The position numbers were made by a program, and so were the translations under genes. The notes beneath the pieces are model-generated. The model saw nothing but the letters and a program-made list of their open reading frames with translations. It had not been told where the DNA came from and made no database searches. From an uncultured Hellea sp. (lineage in GTDB: Bacteria; Pseudomonadota; Alphaproteobacteria; Caulobacterales; Maricaulaceae), in NCBI GenBank assembly GCA_938007935.1, contig CALLMD010000010.1, forward strand, positions 1 to 64,000: 64,000 nt of DNA, written 5' to 3'. Numbering within the stretch: position 1 is the stretch's first letter; each line of letters starts with the position of its first letter. Of this stretch, positions 1-7,800 are shown piece by piece.

Positions 1-27
1 TTCCAAAGAGGCCGCTATACAAAAATC

Positions 28-104
28 ATCGCCGCGAGGGACCCTCTCGTAAAAATATTTTCACCCCTTTTGGTTTCCTTCGGGAGGCCATCCCTCGCGG
101 ACGT
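28..104 (+). ncRNA. candidate structured RNA or long hairpin element
   Basis: A perfect 10-bp outer stem (32-41 with 91-100) encloses a second 8-bp stem (71-78 with 83-90) closed by a UUCG tetraloop. The inner stem ends exactly where the outer stem begins, so the two can stack. The inner stem contains two G-U pairs, which form only if the plus strand is transcribed. The unpaired part (42-70) is A/T rich. No RNA family was recognised and no T-run follows, so it is not a simple terminator. It could also be a palindromic repeat element. Confidence 0.3.
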
Positions 105-208
105 CCTATTTATAAGCGTCCATATCCAATTTGCTGCCACCAGATGGGCAGCTAGCGATAGTGCATGCCTAAATCACTTACCCCAACCAACTTAAAGAAA
201 GAAAACAT

Positions 209-478
209 ATGTCACGTGCAAATCCTGAAGCCCCATCCGTCCAAGACGAACTCGCCGCAACAAAGCTCGCGATAGAAAAGGCGCGGCTGGCCAAGCTTGA
301 AGGCGAAAAGCCCCAAAGCGAGCCGCAATATACGCGCTATGAAGATATGCCCCCACCCTCGCCCGAAGAGCGCGCACGGATGGAAGCTGAAATGCTCGCC
401 ATATTTGACCGCATTAAAGCTGAAGAAGAAGCCGCGAAGAAAGCGTGGTATTTATCGATGACTCAGTACGCGCCTTAA
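209..478 (+). CDS. small charged hypothetical protein, full-length copy
   Basis: An 89-residue soluble protein rich in Glu, Ala, Lys and Arg with no signal peptide or membrane segment. The second half (about 42-85) contains a Pro-rich stretch after YEDM and then a long Glu/Ala/Lys helix that looks amphipathic. The ATG at 209 is preceded by a purine-rich AAAGAAAG. A truncated second copy lies on the minus strand at 7412-7557 and encodes exactly the same 43 residues from TRYEDM to WYLSM despite many third-base changes, so the protein is under selection somewhere. No family was recognised. The gene stands alone and converges on purH. Confidence 0.6.
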   Translation: MSRANPEAPSVQDELAATKLAIEKARLAKLEGEKPQSEPQYTRYEDMPPPSPEERARMEAEMLAIFDRIKAEEEAAKKAWYLSMTQYAP

Positions 479-481
479 GTC

Positions 482-505
482 GTGCAATTAGCGAAGCGAA
501 TGCAC
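482..505 (+). terminator. hairpin after the small charged protein gene
   Basis: GTGCA (482-486) and TGCAC (501-505) flank a partly paired GC/GAA/GC core a few bases after the stop codon. An equivalent hairpin follows the truncated second copy at 7388-7412. The hairpin therefore belongs to the duplicated unit. No T-run follows, so termination strength is uncertain. Confidence 0.4.
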
Positions 506-508
506 TTG

Positions 509-574
509 TTGATATTTTCCCCGCCTAGAGTTGATACCCCGTATCAACTCTCGAGAGGGCGGATAAAATATCAA
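509..574. repeat. large imperfect palindrome at the purH 3' end
   Basis: The outer arms TTGATATTTT (509-518) and AAAATATCAA (565-574) and a CCGCC/GGGCGG pair surround a perfect 10-bp stem, GAGTTGATAC (528-537) and GTATCAACTC (541-550), with a CCC loop. It overlaps the last codon of purH and lies between two convergent genes. It may act as a two-way terminator or be a small palindromic mobile element. No second copy was found in the window. Confidence 0.5.
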
Positions 575-2205
575 TGTCTGAAATGTCTCATGCCTGTAAA
601 GACCATGGCGAGGCCTTGCTCGTCCGCGGCTTTGATAACCTCTTCATCACGGATAGAGCCGCCGGGTTGGATAATTGCTGTGGCGCCTGCGCTAGCGGCG
701 GCCAGCATGCCATCGGCAAAGGGGAAGAAGGCGTCGGAGGCGCAGGCACATCCTTGTGTGCGCGGCGCGTCCCAACCCGCAGATTTTTGCGCGTCTTCGG
801 CTTTGCGCGCGGCGATACGGGCGCTGTCGATGCGGCTCATTTGGCCGGCGCCAATACCCGCCGTTGCGCCGTCTTTGACATAGATGATGGCGTTGGATTT
901 AACGTGTTTGGCGACTTTCCATGCCATGCGCATATCCGCCATCTCAGAATCGCTCGGTTTGCGCTTGGTCACGACTTTAAGATCGCTGTCCTCGACATAT
1001 CCGTTGTCGCGGTCTTGGACGAGAATTCCGCCCGCCACATTACGCTGGGTCAGACTTGGCGATTTCACATCAGGCAAGCCGCCGGCAATCAAAAGGCGCA
1101 GGTTTTTCTTTTTGGCAAAGACGGCCACCGCGTCGGCGTCCGCAGAGGGCGCGATGACGACTTCGGTAAAGACTTTGACAATGTCTTTGGCCGTGGCTGC
1201 GTCAAGATTTCCGTTCAGCGCAACAATGCCGCCAAAGGCCGAGACAGGATCGCATGCCAGTGCGTTTTTATAGGCCGTGATAAAATCATCAGCCACCGCC
1301 ACGCCGCAAGGATTGGCATGTTTGATAATCGCCACGGCGGGTTTGGCCCCTTTGGCATGTTCGCCAAATTCGGCGACCAATTCATAGGCCGCGTCCGTGT
1401 CGTTGATATTATTATAAGACAGCGCTTTGCCTTGGAGCTGCTGCGCGGTGGCCACGCCGTAGCGGTGAGAGCCATCCGTATAAAAGGCCGCGCTTTGATG
1501 CGGGTTTTCACCGTAACGCAAAGTTTGTTTCAACTTACCGCCTTGCGCGCGGTATGGCGGGGACATATCGCCCATATGATTTGCGAAGTAATTGGCGATA
1601 GAGGCATCATATGCGGCAGAGCGGGCATAGGTTTTGGCCGCAAGTTTCTGGCGCAAGGTACCGCTTGTCTGGCCGTCATTCGCGTCCATTTCAGCCAGCA
1701 CGGCGTCAACATCATCGGCGTCGGTGCAGACCGCAACATGGGCGTGGTTTTTAGCCGCCGCGCGTATCATGGCCGGGCCGCCAATGTCGATATTCTCGAC
1801 GCACATTTCATAAGAGCCGCCATTTGCGACCGCTTGCTCAAAGGGATAGAGATTGACGATAAGCAAATCGATAGAGAGAATACCGTGATCATGCATGGCA
1901 TCTTTGTGCGACGCCAAATCGCGGTCGCCCAAAAGCCCGCCATGAACCATGGGATGGAGCGTCTTGACGCGGCCATCCATCATCTCGGGAAATTTGGTCA
2001 ACTCGCTCACATCTTTAACGGGGATACCCGCCGCGGTGATGGCTTTATGCGTGCCGCCCGTGGAGACGAGTTTGACACCGCGCTCATGCAGAGCTTTGGC
2101 TTGGTCAAGCAGGCGCGATTTATCCGAGACAGAAATCAGCGCGCGCTTAACGGGGGCCAGACGGCTAGGATCAAAGGGCGGCAGGTCGGGGTTGGGCGCG
2201 GGCAT
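571..2205 (-). CDS. purH: bifunctional AICAR transformylase / IMP cyclohydrolase PurH
   Basis: A 544-residue enzyme for the last two steps of IMP synthesis: formylation of AICAR by 10-formyl-THF and then ring closure. The N-terminal cyclohydrolase (MGS-like) domain carries ISVSDK near residue 24, STGGT near 48 and KTLHP at 81-85. The C-terminal transformylase domain has the catalytic KHANPCG at 295-301. Length is slightly above the usual 510-530 because of a Pro-rich N-terminus of about 18 residues. It lies downstream of the heparinase-like gene on the same strand, an arrangement common in alphaproteobacteria. Its stop codon lies inside a large palindrome. Confidence 0.97.
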   Translation of the reverse strand: MPAPNPDLPPFDPSRLAPVKRALISVSDKSRLLDQAKALHERGVKLVSTGGTHKAITAAGIPVKDVSELTKFPEMMDGRVKTLHPMVHGGLLGDRDLASHKDAMHDHGILSIDLLIVNLYPFEQAVANGGSYEMCVENIDIGGPAMIRAAAKNHAHVAVCTDADDVDAVLAEMDANDGQTSGTLRQKLAAKTYARSAAYDASIANYFANHMGDMSPPYRAQGGKLKQTLRYGENPHQSAAFYTDGSHRYGVATAQQLQGKALSYNNINDTDAAYELVAEFGEHAKGAKPAVAIIKHANPCGVAVADDFITAYKNALACDPVSAFGGIVALNGNLDAATAKDIVKVFTEVVIAPSADADAVAVFAKKKNLRLLIAGGLPDVKSPSLTQRNVAGGILVQDRDNGYVEDSDLKVVTKRKPSDSEMADMRMAWKVAKHVKSNAIIYVKDGATAGIGAGQMSRIDSARIAARKAEDAQKSAGWDAPRTQGCACASDAFFPFADGMLAAASAGATAIIQPGGSIRDEEVIKAADEQGLAMVFTGMRHFRH

Positions 2206-2295
2206 TTATACGAATCCATTCACGGTGTTATTTTGGCGCGGCGTAACATGTTGAGCCCGCGCGAACAAGCCAAGTCAATGGGGCCGAGTCAAAGA

Positions 2296-4047
2296 CTATG
2301 CTTTGCGAGATTCGAGTTTCTTAAAGGACCAACGTACACGGTTGCTTTTGGTTGTCCCGTCGCCATCGCAAAAGGCATTGCCAGAGATGACGATTTGCTG
2401 TCCCTTGACGGGCTGTGTCCCTGTGCCCAGATAGATAGAGTTTTCCAGTTTAAGCGGGCCGCCATCTGTTCTAAAGCGCCAGCCCGCCTTGCCGCCCTGA
2501 ATAAGCAGCGCGCTTTGCTGGTCTTGAGACAGGCTAACCCGCACGGAAGGGTGCAAGTGAAAGCGAATATCAAAAGGGATTTCAGCGCGCGAGAGCGGCG
2601 CCGCCCCCAGAGGAACGCAAAGACTATCTTCACCGCGAATATCATCACCTTCATTGGACATGTAAAAGCGGCGCTTATGCACGAGGCCCGTTTCCGCGCG
2701 GTAGCCATCATGGGAGGCTTCTAGCCAGGTGCCCGTGACTTGTTCTTTGCGCGCGGCGTTAACAGGGCCCGCTTCGGCCTCTATCGCTTCGCCTAATATT
2801 TGCGAGACCCAGCCTTCTTTAATGAGGCGGCCAGCGTCAGTATCATTCAGCGTTAAACTGCTGTGGGCGGCGGTTGATCTCACAGGGCGGCGAAAGCGCT
2901 GGGCTTGTTCTTCGGACCAGCCGCAATTAACGACGAGCTTGCCCAGTTTTGTTGAGAGCTCAAATGCGAGAGGACCTAAATGCGCATGCGTATCAAAGGG
3001 GCGGCGGGGTGAGCTGCCCGCATCTATAATAAGAACTGTGCCCTCATGATCGATGCGCTGAAACCCGGAATGAGGGCAATAACCAAAGGCTTTTATCGGG
3101 CCGGATTTACGCAGCTTTTGCGCCGCTTTCATGACGGCTTTAATTCGCGCGGCGCTTGTTTCGCCGCCTCCATTAAATCCGGCCAAAGTGCCTTCTGCGC
3201 TGGTGAAAAAGGCTATGACTGGAGAGAGGCGATCAATGGCGCGGCTCATCGCTTTCGAGCCTTCGACGCCGCGAGATTGCAAGAGGCTGTCGAGCGTCAT
3301 CAATATCTCAAGCGCGTGAAGCGCGTGTTCGGGGCTGCGAGAAATATGACCGCCATCAGGCAAAATCTGTGTTTCAATTTCATCATCAAGCCAGTCAAGG
3401 CCTTGATTAAGAAAGCGGTCTGACTTGTCTTTGAGCCGCATCCCGCCCAGAGCTAACACCGCGGCCGCTTTAAGGCGTGAAAGACCCGGGGACGTGCGCT
3501 TATATATACGGCGTAGATATTTGAGCTGGCGTAAAACCGATTGCCGCCTAAGCTGGGCCGCCTCCGAGAGGCTATCTCCAGTCAGCAAGGGAGACCATAA
3601 TGTAAGCCAATGATAAAGCCGATCTGTCAGGACATCAGAGGCCCAGGCAAAAGTATTGAATTTGCCATAATTGGTAATCCATTTATCAATTAAGCCCCGC
3701 GCATGCGGGCCTGCTTTTTTATCCCCGGTTATGTTTAAATCAGGAAGCCAGCGAAAGCCATGCAGCCAGTCTGCAAAACGTTCGGAGGGCACCACAACTG
3801 TCCAAGGGTCACCCTGAGACCCGACATCAAGGCTCTGCCCCGCATAGTTAAAATGGCCTGATAGAAGCGCGCTGCCTATGTCTTTATCGCCAAATTTAAA
3901 GGCCGGGTTATTATCATGAAAAATGGTTGGCTTACCCGCTTTAAGCGTCATGGTCCGCATAGGCGCGCCGAGGTCAATGACCAGTTTGCTGTAATAATGG
4001 GTCAGGGCCGACCCTAAAACTGAGCTAAACGGAATACGCCGTGACAT
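2296..4047 (-). CDS. heparinase II/III family protein
   Basis: A 583-residue protein with an N-terminal alpha-helical toroid region (about 40-330, rich in Trp and Leu) and a C-terminal beta-sandwich of the heparinase II/III type. The segment RPFDTHAHLGPLAFEL near residue 350 is typical of the alphaproteobacterial branch of this family and resembles the His/Tyr-containing lyase centre of heparinase II. No clear signal peptide is seen, although family members are usually exported or periplasmic polysaccharide lyases. It lies between rpe and purH on the same strand. The true substrate is unknown, and a role in handling a cell-surface polysaccharide is inference. Confidence 0.85.
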   Translation of the reverse strand: MSRRIPFSSVLGSALTHYYSKLVIDLGAPMRTMTLKAGKPTIFHDNNPAFKFGDKDIGSALLSGHFNYAGQSLDVGSQGDPWTVVVPSERFADWLHGFRWLPDLNITGDKKAGPHARGLIDKWITNYGKFNTFAWASDVLTDRLYHWLTLWSPLLTGDSLSEAAQLRRQSVLRQLKYLRRIYKRTSPGLSRLKAAAVLALGGMRLKDKSDRFLNQGLDWLDDEIETQILPDGGHISRSPEHALHALEILMTLDSLLQSRGVEGSKAMSRAIDRLSPVIAFFTSAEGTLAGFNGGGETSAARIKAVMKAAQKLRKSGPIKAFGYCPHSGFQRIDHEGTVLIIDAGSSPRRPFDTHAHLGPLAFELSTKLGKLVVNCGWSEEQAQRFRRPVRSTAAHSSLTLNDTDAGRLIKEGWVSQILGEAIEAEAGPVNAARKEQVTGTWLEASHDGYRAETGLVHKRRFYMSNEGDDIRGEDSLCVPLGAAPLSRAEIPFDIRFHLHPSVRVSLSQDQQSALLIQGGKAGWRFRTDGGPLKLENSIYLGTGTQPVKGQQIVISGNAFCDGDGTTKSNRVRWSFKKLESRKA

Positions 4048-4062
4048 GTTCCGCCTCTATTC

Positions 4063-4746
4063 CTATGCCACGCGTGATGAGGCGGCTATAGGATGCCGCA
4101 AAGCCGCGATGTTTTCTGCATATGTGCCCGCGCCTTTAAACACAGCGCTTCCTGCCACCAAAGCTGTCGCGCCAGCATCTATGCATTGTTTAGAGGTGAT
4201 AGGATTTACCCCGCCATCAACCTCAAGAATGATATCGCGGCCGCTCGCCTTTATTTTTTCCGACAAGACTTTTATTTTATCTAATTGCGAGGTGATAAAA
4301 CTCTGCCCGCCAAAACCTGGATTTACGCTCATGACAAGAATTAAATCAAGCTGGTCAATTACAGGGTCAACCACATCGGCATGGGTTCCCGGATTAAGCA
4401 CAAGGCCCGCCTTTGCGCCGCCAGCTTTTATGGCCTGAAGTGTTCTATGAAGATGCGGCCCTGCATCAGGATGCACGCTGACAATATCTGCGCCGGCGTC
4501 AATAAAAGCCCCGATTAAAGGATCAGCAGGCGCGATCATCAAATGCACATCAAATGGCTTTTGTGTATGCGGCTTAAGCGCTTTGACCACCATAGGCCCG
4601 ATCGTTAGATTTGGGACGTAATGCCCGTCCATCACATCAATATGAATCATATCTGCGCCAGCTTCGTCAATCGCGCGAACTTCAGCCCCTAAATCGGCAA
4701 AATCAGCGGATAGAATTGACGGAGATATAAGGATTTGTTCTGACAT
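4063..4746 (-). CDS. rpe: ribulose-phosphate 3-epimerase
   Basis: A 227-residue TIM-barrel enzyme interconverting ribulose 5-phosphate and xylulose 5-phosphate in the pentose phosphate and Calvin-type pathways. Family motifs are present in order: [13 protein letters not shown] near the N-terminus, [14 protein letters not shown] (metal-binding His and Asp) near 35-48, HLMI near 68, [13 protein letters not shown] near 143-155 and LEVDGGVN near 175. The length is normal. The stop lies 16 bases before the heparinase-like start on the same strand, so the two are probably cotranscribed. Confidence 0.96.
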   Translation of the reverse strand: MSEQILISPSILSADFADLGAEVRAIDEAGADMIHIDVMDGHYVPNLTIGPMVVKALKPHTQKPFDVHLMIAPADPLIGAFIDAGADIVSVHPDAGPHLHRTLQAIKAGGAKAGLVLNPGTHADVVDPVIDQLDLILVMSVNPGFGGQSFITSQLDKIKVLSEKIKASGRDIILEVDGGVNPITSKQCIDAGATALVAGSAVFKGAGTYAENIAALRHPIAASSRVA

Positions 4747-4807
4747 GAATTCCCATTAACAGCGGCTTAGCCCCTAGGCAAGCGCAGACCCGATGAAGTC
4801 GAAACAT

Positions 4808-4846
4808 TAAAAAACCCGCTGCGACATTGCCGAGCGGGTTTTTCTA
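4808..4846 (-). terminator. bidirectional intrinsic terminator
   Basis: Perfect 8-bp stem AACCCGCT (4813-4820) and AGCGGGTT (4833-4840), with T-runs on both strands. It lies just after the minus-strand stop of the secreted repeat protein (4863) and ahead of rpe. It therefore ends that transcript and separates it from the rpe-heparinase-purH group. Confidence 0.85.
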
Positions 4847-4862
4847 AAATGTTCACAATAGC

Positions 4863-5747
4863 TTACTTGCGAATGGGCAGGTAATCTGTCGCGCCGAAGC
4901 TACCATCAGATCCATATCCATAAGACGGTGTTGCCGTGGCGTCACCTGTGTAAAGCTCAACAGATGAACCCGTATAGGCATTGCTATAAGAAGACGATCC
5001 GCCTTCCATACAGGTGCCGTCAGATTGCGCTGTTGTTCCGGCTGGGCAATTTGTTGGTGTTCCGCCGCTATAGCTCGTGCCGCTACCATAGCTAGATGAG
5101 CTACTGCTATAGCTAGACCCGCTACCGTAGCTAGAGCCGCTATCATAGCTAGAATATGAAGAGCCAGATGACTCCATACATGTGCCGTCAGATTGCGCTG
5201 TTGTACCAGCAGGGCAATTAGCTGGCGCTGTTGTCCCGTAGCTAGAAGAACTATAGCTTGATGAAGAATAGCTGGTCGAGGGCGCGCTGTAACTTGTTGT
5301 TGGCGCTGAATAGCCTGTTTCCATACATGTGCCATCAGATTGCGCTGTTGTCCCCGCTGGGCAATTAGCTGGCGCAGCGGCCTGATAGGATTGTGTTTGA
5401 TATGACTGTGTTTGATAGCTCTGAACAGGCGCAGCATATGTTGAGGGCTGCGAGTATACTGTTTGTGGCTGAGGCGCACATGTTCCCATAGCGCGGCAAT
5501 CCACATAGACAGGGCCTGGCGCTATCGGCATAGACGGCGCTGCGTAAGCTGGCTGCTGCACAACACCGCTACCATAACGTGATGAATATGCCTGAACTGG
5601 CGCAGGCGCTGCACAAGCATGTCCGCATTTGCCGCTTTCATAGTCATAAACATTGCCATAGCGAGATTGCGCATCAGCCGTCATCGCTAATCCTGCGATA
5701 CCAAAGGCTGCAATAATGCTACCGCTTAAAATTTTGTTCGTGCTCAT
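4863..5747 (-). CDS. secreted Ser/Tyr-rich repeat protein
   Basis: A 294-residue protein with an N-terminal signal peptide (hydrophobic to about residue 25, cleavage after TADA likely). The mature part is low-complexity Ser, Tyr, Gly and Gln. It carries three near-identical copies of a two-cysteine module, CPAGTTAQSDGTCME, separated by Ser/Tyr-rich linkers, and a fourth pair of Cys near the mature N-terminus (KCGHAC). The same module ends the lipoprotein at 13583-14392. No catalytic motif was seen. A surface or matrix role, with disulphide-closed loops, is inference. The gene has its own terminator at 4808-4846 and sits between rpe and rsmB. Confidence 0.75.
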   Translation of the reverse strand: MSTNKILSGSIIAAFGIAGLAMTADAQSRYGNVYDYESGKCGHACAAPAPVQAYSSRYGSGVVQQPAYAAPSMPIAPGPVYVDCRAMGTCAPQPQTVYSQPSTYAAPVQSYQTQSYQTQSYQAAAPANCPAGTTAQSDGTCMETGYSAPTTSYSAPSTSYSSSSYSSSSYGTTAPANCPAGTTAQSDGTCMESSGSSYSSYDSGSSYGSGSSYSSSSSSYGSGTSYSGGTPTNCPAGTTAQSDGTCMEGGSSSYSNAYTGSSVELYTGDATATPSYGYGSDGSFGATDYLPIRK

Positions 5748-5823
5748 AGGAGCCTCCCATTTTGATACATCAACCTGCTCGTTTGCAAAACTTAGACCAA
5801 AACAAGGTTAACGTAGCCTTACT

Positions 5824-7149
5824 TTATCTGTCTTTGCGCCCTAACAGAGCGATAAAAAACCCATCCATGCCCCCTTTCTCTTCAAGAAAATAAGGAATGG
5901 ACCGCAAGTACCCCCCCGAAAAAGCGATTTCAGGCAGGTCCAAGCTTGGGACAGCTAGAAGCGGAATAAGGCGAAATTCTGGCATAGACTGTAAAAACTT
6001 CGTGATTCGCGGATGGCCTTCATCAGTTTGAAGCGAACATGTGCAGTAAACCAGCTGCCCGCCGGGCCGCACTAATGTCGCTGCTTTGGCCAGTAATTTG
6101 TCCTGCAAGCGCACCAAATTGGCCACATCTTTGGGGCTTTTATTATATAAAACGTCAGGATGGCGGCGAAATGTGCCTGTGGCAGAGCATGGCGCGTCCA
6201 AGAGAACAATATCAAAATCAGCTATGTCTGGCTCAAATTCCAAGGCATCGGCGCAGTGAATTTCCGCGCTAAGATGTGTGCGCTTTAAATTCTGACTCAC
6301 CCGCTTAAGACGGTGCTCGGAGCGGTCCACCATTGTCACAATCGCGCCTTTAGCGGCCAATTGCATAGATTTACCGCCGGGAGCCCCGCAAAGATCAAGC
6401 ACGCGCTTGCCCTTAACATCACCCAAAATTTGAACGGGTAAGCTCGCGGCCACGTCCTGCGCCCACCACTCGCCCTCTTTAAAGCCCTCCAAAGCCGTCA
6501 CGTCCCCGATTTTATCCAGCCTAACGGTCGAGGCTCCTATCGCTTGCCCGCCTAATTTTTCCGTCCAGCCGCTGACATCCGATTTCACGGTCACATCCAA
6601 AACAGGGTCACGCATAAGCTGGGCGGCAAGCTTACGCCCCGCATGGCGGCCAAATTCACGCTCCCAGCCCCCGCGTATCCAGCCCGGAATATTGGCCTTG
6701 GGCGGCAATGCCCCGGACAAAGCGGGACCTTGCTCGGCCACGCGGCGCAACACCGCATTGGCCATATTGGCAAAGCCTTTGGAACTGCCGCGCGATTTTA
6801 GCATAGCCACGGTTTCCCCCACGGCGGCATGGGGCGGCGTGCCCAGATAGAGAATTTGCGCCGCCGCAGTTTGCAAGGCGGCATAAACCAATTTGGGCGG
6901 CTTCTTTTTCACAAAAGGTTTTAAGCTCGCCTCGATTTGGCCCATACGCCGAAAGGTCGTTGCCGCAATCAATCGCACAAAGGCACGGTCGCGCCCCTCA
7001 AGGGCGCGGTAATCTGCTTGGTCCGCCAAAACCTGCTCAAGGGCGGTGCGGTTCTCAATCACCTCTTTCACGGCAAAGGCCGCTAAACGCCGCGACGTCA
7101 AAGACCCATTATCGGGTTTGGAGATTTTATCTTTGGGTGTGCCTGCCAT
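5824..7149 (-). CDS. rsmB: 16S rRNA (cytosine-967-C5) methyltransferase RsmB
   Basis: A 441-residue rRNA m5C methyltransferase. Residues 20-150 form the NusB-like RNA-binding domain typical of RsmB/Fmu. The SAM-binding loop is LDLCGAPGGK at 251-260. Catalytic motif IV is DAPCSATGTFRRHPD (Cys321) and motif VI is YCTCSLQTDEG (Cys371), the two cysteines required by this family. Length matches the family. It is followed downstream on the same strand by the secreted repeat protein. Which RNA it methylates is taken from the family, and other RsmB/RsmF-type specificities cannot be fully excluded. Confidence 0.93.
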   Translation of the reverse strand: MAGTPKDKISKPDNGSLTSRRLAAFAVKEVIENRTALEQVLADQADYRALEGRDRAFVRLIAATTFRRMGQIEASLKPFVKKKPPKLVYAALQTAAAQILYLGTPPHAAVGETVAMLKSRGSSKGFANMANAVLRRVAEQGPALSGALPPKANIPGWIRGGWEREFGRHAGRKLAAQLMRDPVLDVTVKSDVSGWTEKLGGQAIGASTVRLDKIGDVTALEGFKEGEWWAQDVAASLPVQILGDVKGKRVLDLCGAPGGKSMQLAAKGAIVTMVDRSEHRLKRVSQNLKRTHLSAEIHCADALEFEPDIADFDIVLLDAPCSATGTFRRHPDVLYNKSPKDVANLVRLQDKLLAKAATLVRPGGQLVYCTCSLQTDEGHPRITKFLQSMPEFRLIPLLAVPSLDLPEIAFSGGYLRSIPYFLEEKGGMDGFFIALLGRKDR

Positions 7150-7213
7150 GTCGGGGCTATTGAACCTAAGCTAAAGATTTATCAAGTGTCTGTATTTGGC
7201 TTTCATCTTGTGA

Positions 7214-7341
7214 GTAAACTTTTTCAAAGATTTAGATCTGAAACAGACGAGTTTTTATTGGTGTATTTTGTGAAAGATTTGAATTTGAATAAAACAAGTT
7301 TTTATGGGTAAACTTTTTCAAAGATTTAAATCTGAAATTGG
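7214..7341. repeat. 47-bp tandem repeat, about 2.7 copies
   Basis: Units start at 7214, 7261 and 7308, an exact 47-base spacing. The first 30 bases of units 1 and 3 differ at one position (7214-7243 against 7308-7337). Unit 2 is more diverged (about 34 of 47 bases shared with unit 1). It lies in a gene-poor scar upstream of rsmB and next to a truncated gene copy. There are no spacers, so it is not a CRISPR. Confidence 0.75.
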
Positions 7342-7387
7342 CCTTTGTTCGACCATTTTCAGATTTTTTTTGAAGAAGAAAAACCGT

Positions 7388-7412
7388 GTGCATTTCGCTT
7401 CGCGAATTGCAC
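7388..7412 (-). terminator. hairpin after the truncated small-protein copy
   Basis: An inverted repeat with an 11-bp stem (one mismatch) and a three-base loop. It is the counterpart of the hairpin at 482-505 and overlaps the minus-strand stop codon. On the minus strand a run of five T follows at about 7376-7380, so this copy looks like a working terminator. Confidence 0.45.
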
Positions 7413-7557
7413 TAAGGTGCAAAATCAACCATCGATAAATACCACGCCTTTTTTGCGGCTTCTTCTTCGGCTTTGATACGGTCAAATATGGCGAGCATTT
7501 CAGCTTCCATGCGTGCCCGCTCTTCGGGTGAAGGCGGCGGCATATCCTCATAGCGCG
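7412..7557 (-). pseudogene. truncated second copy of the small charged protein
   Basis: Codes for the last 48 or so residues of the protein at 209-478, in the opposite orientation. From TRYEDM to WYLSM all 43 residues are identical, while 13 codons differ, all synonymously. The last five residues differ (VDFAP in place of TQYAP). Homology stops abruptly at about 7557. Upstream the frame continues to an ATG at 7597 through unrelated sequence, so the native N-terminal 40 or so residues are missing. It may be a broken gene, or a short chimeric protein if that ATG is used. Confidence 0.6.
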
Positions 7558-7784
7558 TTGACCTTATCGTCGATGCTATCGCTAAAGAGAAAACCATGAA
7601 GGGCTGGAAACTAATCCCGACTGGGATGAAATTGTCTTGAATTTTAATGACTAGAACAACCGGTGTGAGCGAGGCGGTATCTCATGAAGAATTACCAAAA
7701 TATGTGAAGGATAGTTATTTCAACAGCTTATTTTGGGCGATTTTAAGTCACTCACGCAGTTTTTGTATTGGCGGCATAGGCTAA
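7558..7784 (+). pseudogene. decayed coding remnants, including a 45-codon frame
   Basis: The plus strand carries short protein-like stretches with no intact gene. From 7558 one frame reads VDLIVDAIAKEKT, then a neighbouring frame reads HEGLETNPDWDEIVLNFND and stops at 7653, as if joined by a one-base loss. Overlapping that stop, an ATG at 7647 opens a 45-codon frame ending at 7784. The ATG/TAG overlap resembles a former two-gene operon. No family was recognised. The rest of 7598-7800 shows nothing else. Confidence 0.3.
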
Positions 7785-7800
7785 ACGTAATTGTTTAAAG

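Noticed and set aside
28-104. tRNA, SRP RNA or simple terminator at the left edge
   Set aside because: There is no cloverleaf or T-loop, no SRP core motif and no T-run after the stem. It was kept only as an unclassified structured element.
574-2724. A 716-codon open frame on the plus strand
   Set aside because: It is antisense to purH and the end of the heparinase-like gene, both of which carry full family motifs. Its translation shows no domain.
4853-5506. A 217-codon minus-strand frame rich in Gln, Leu and Ala
   Set aside because: It is an alternative frame of the secreted repeat protein; the repeats keep every frame open. It has no start context or motif.
7214-7341. Possible CRISPR-like array
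   Set aside because: Units are directly adjacent with no unique spacers, unit 2 is much diverged and no cas genes are present.
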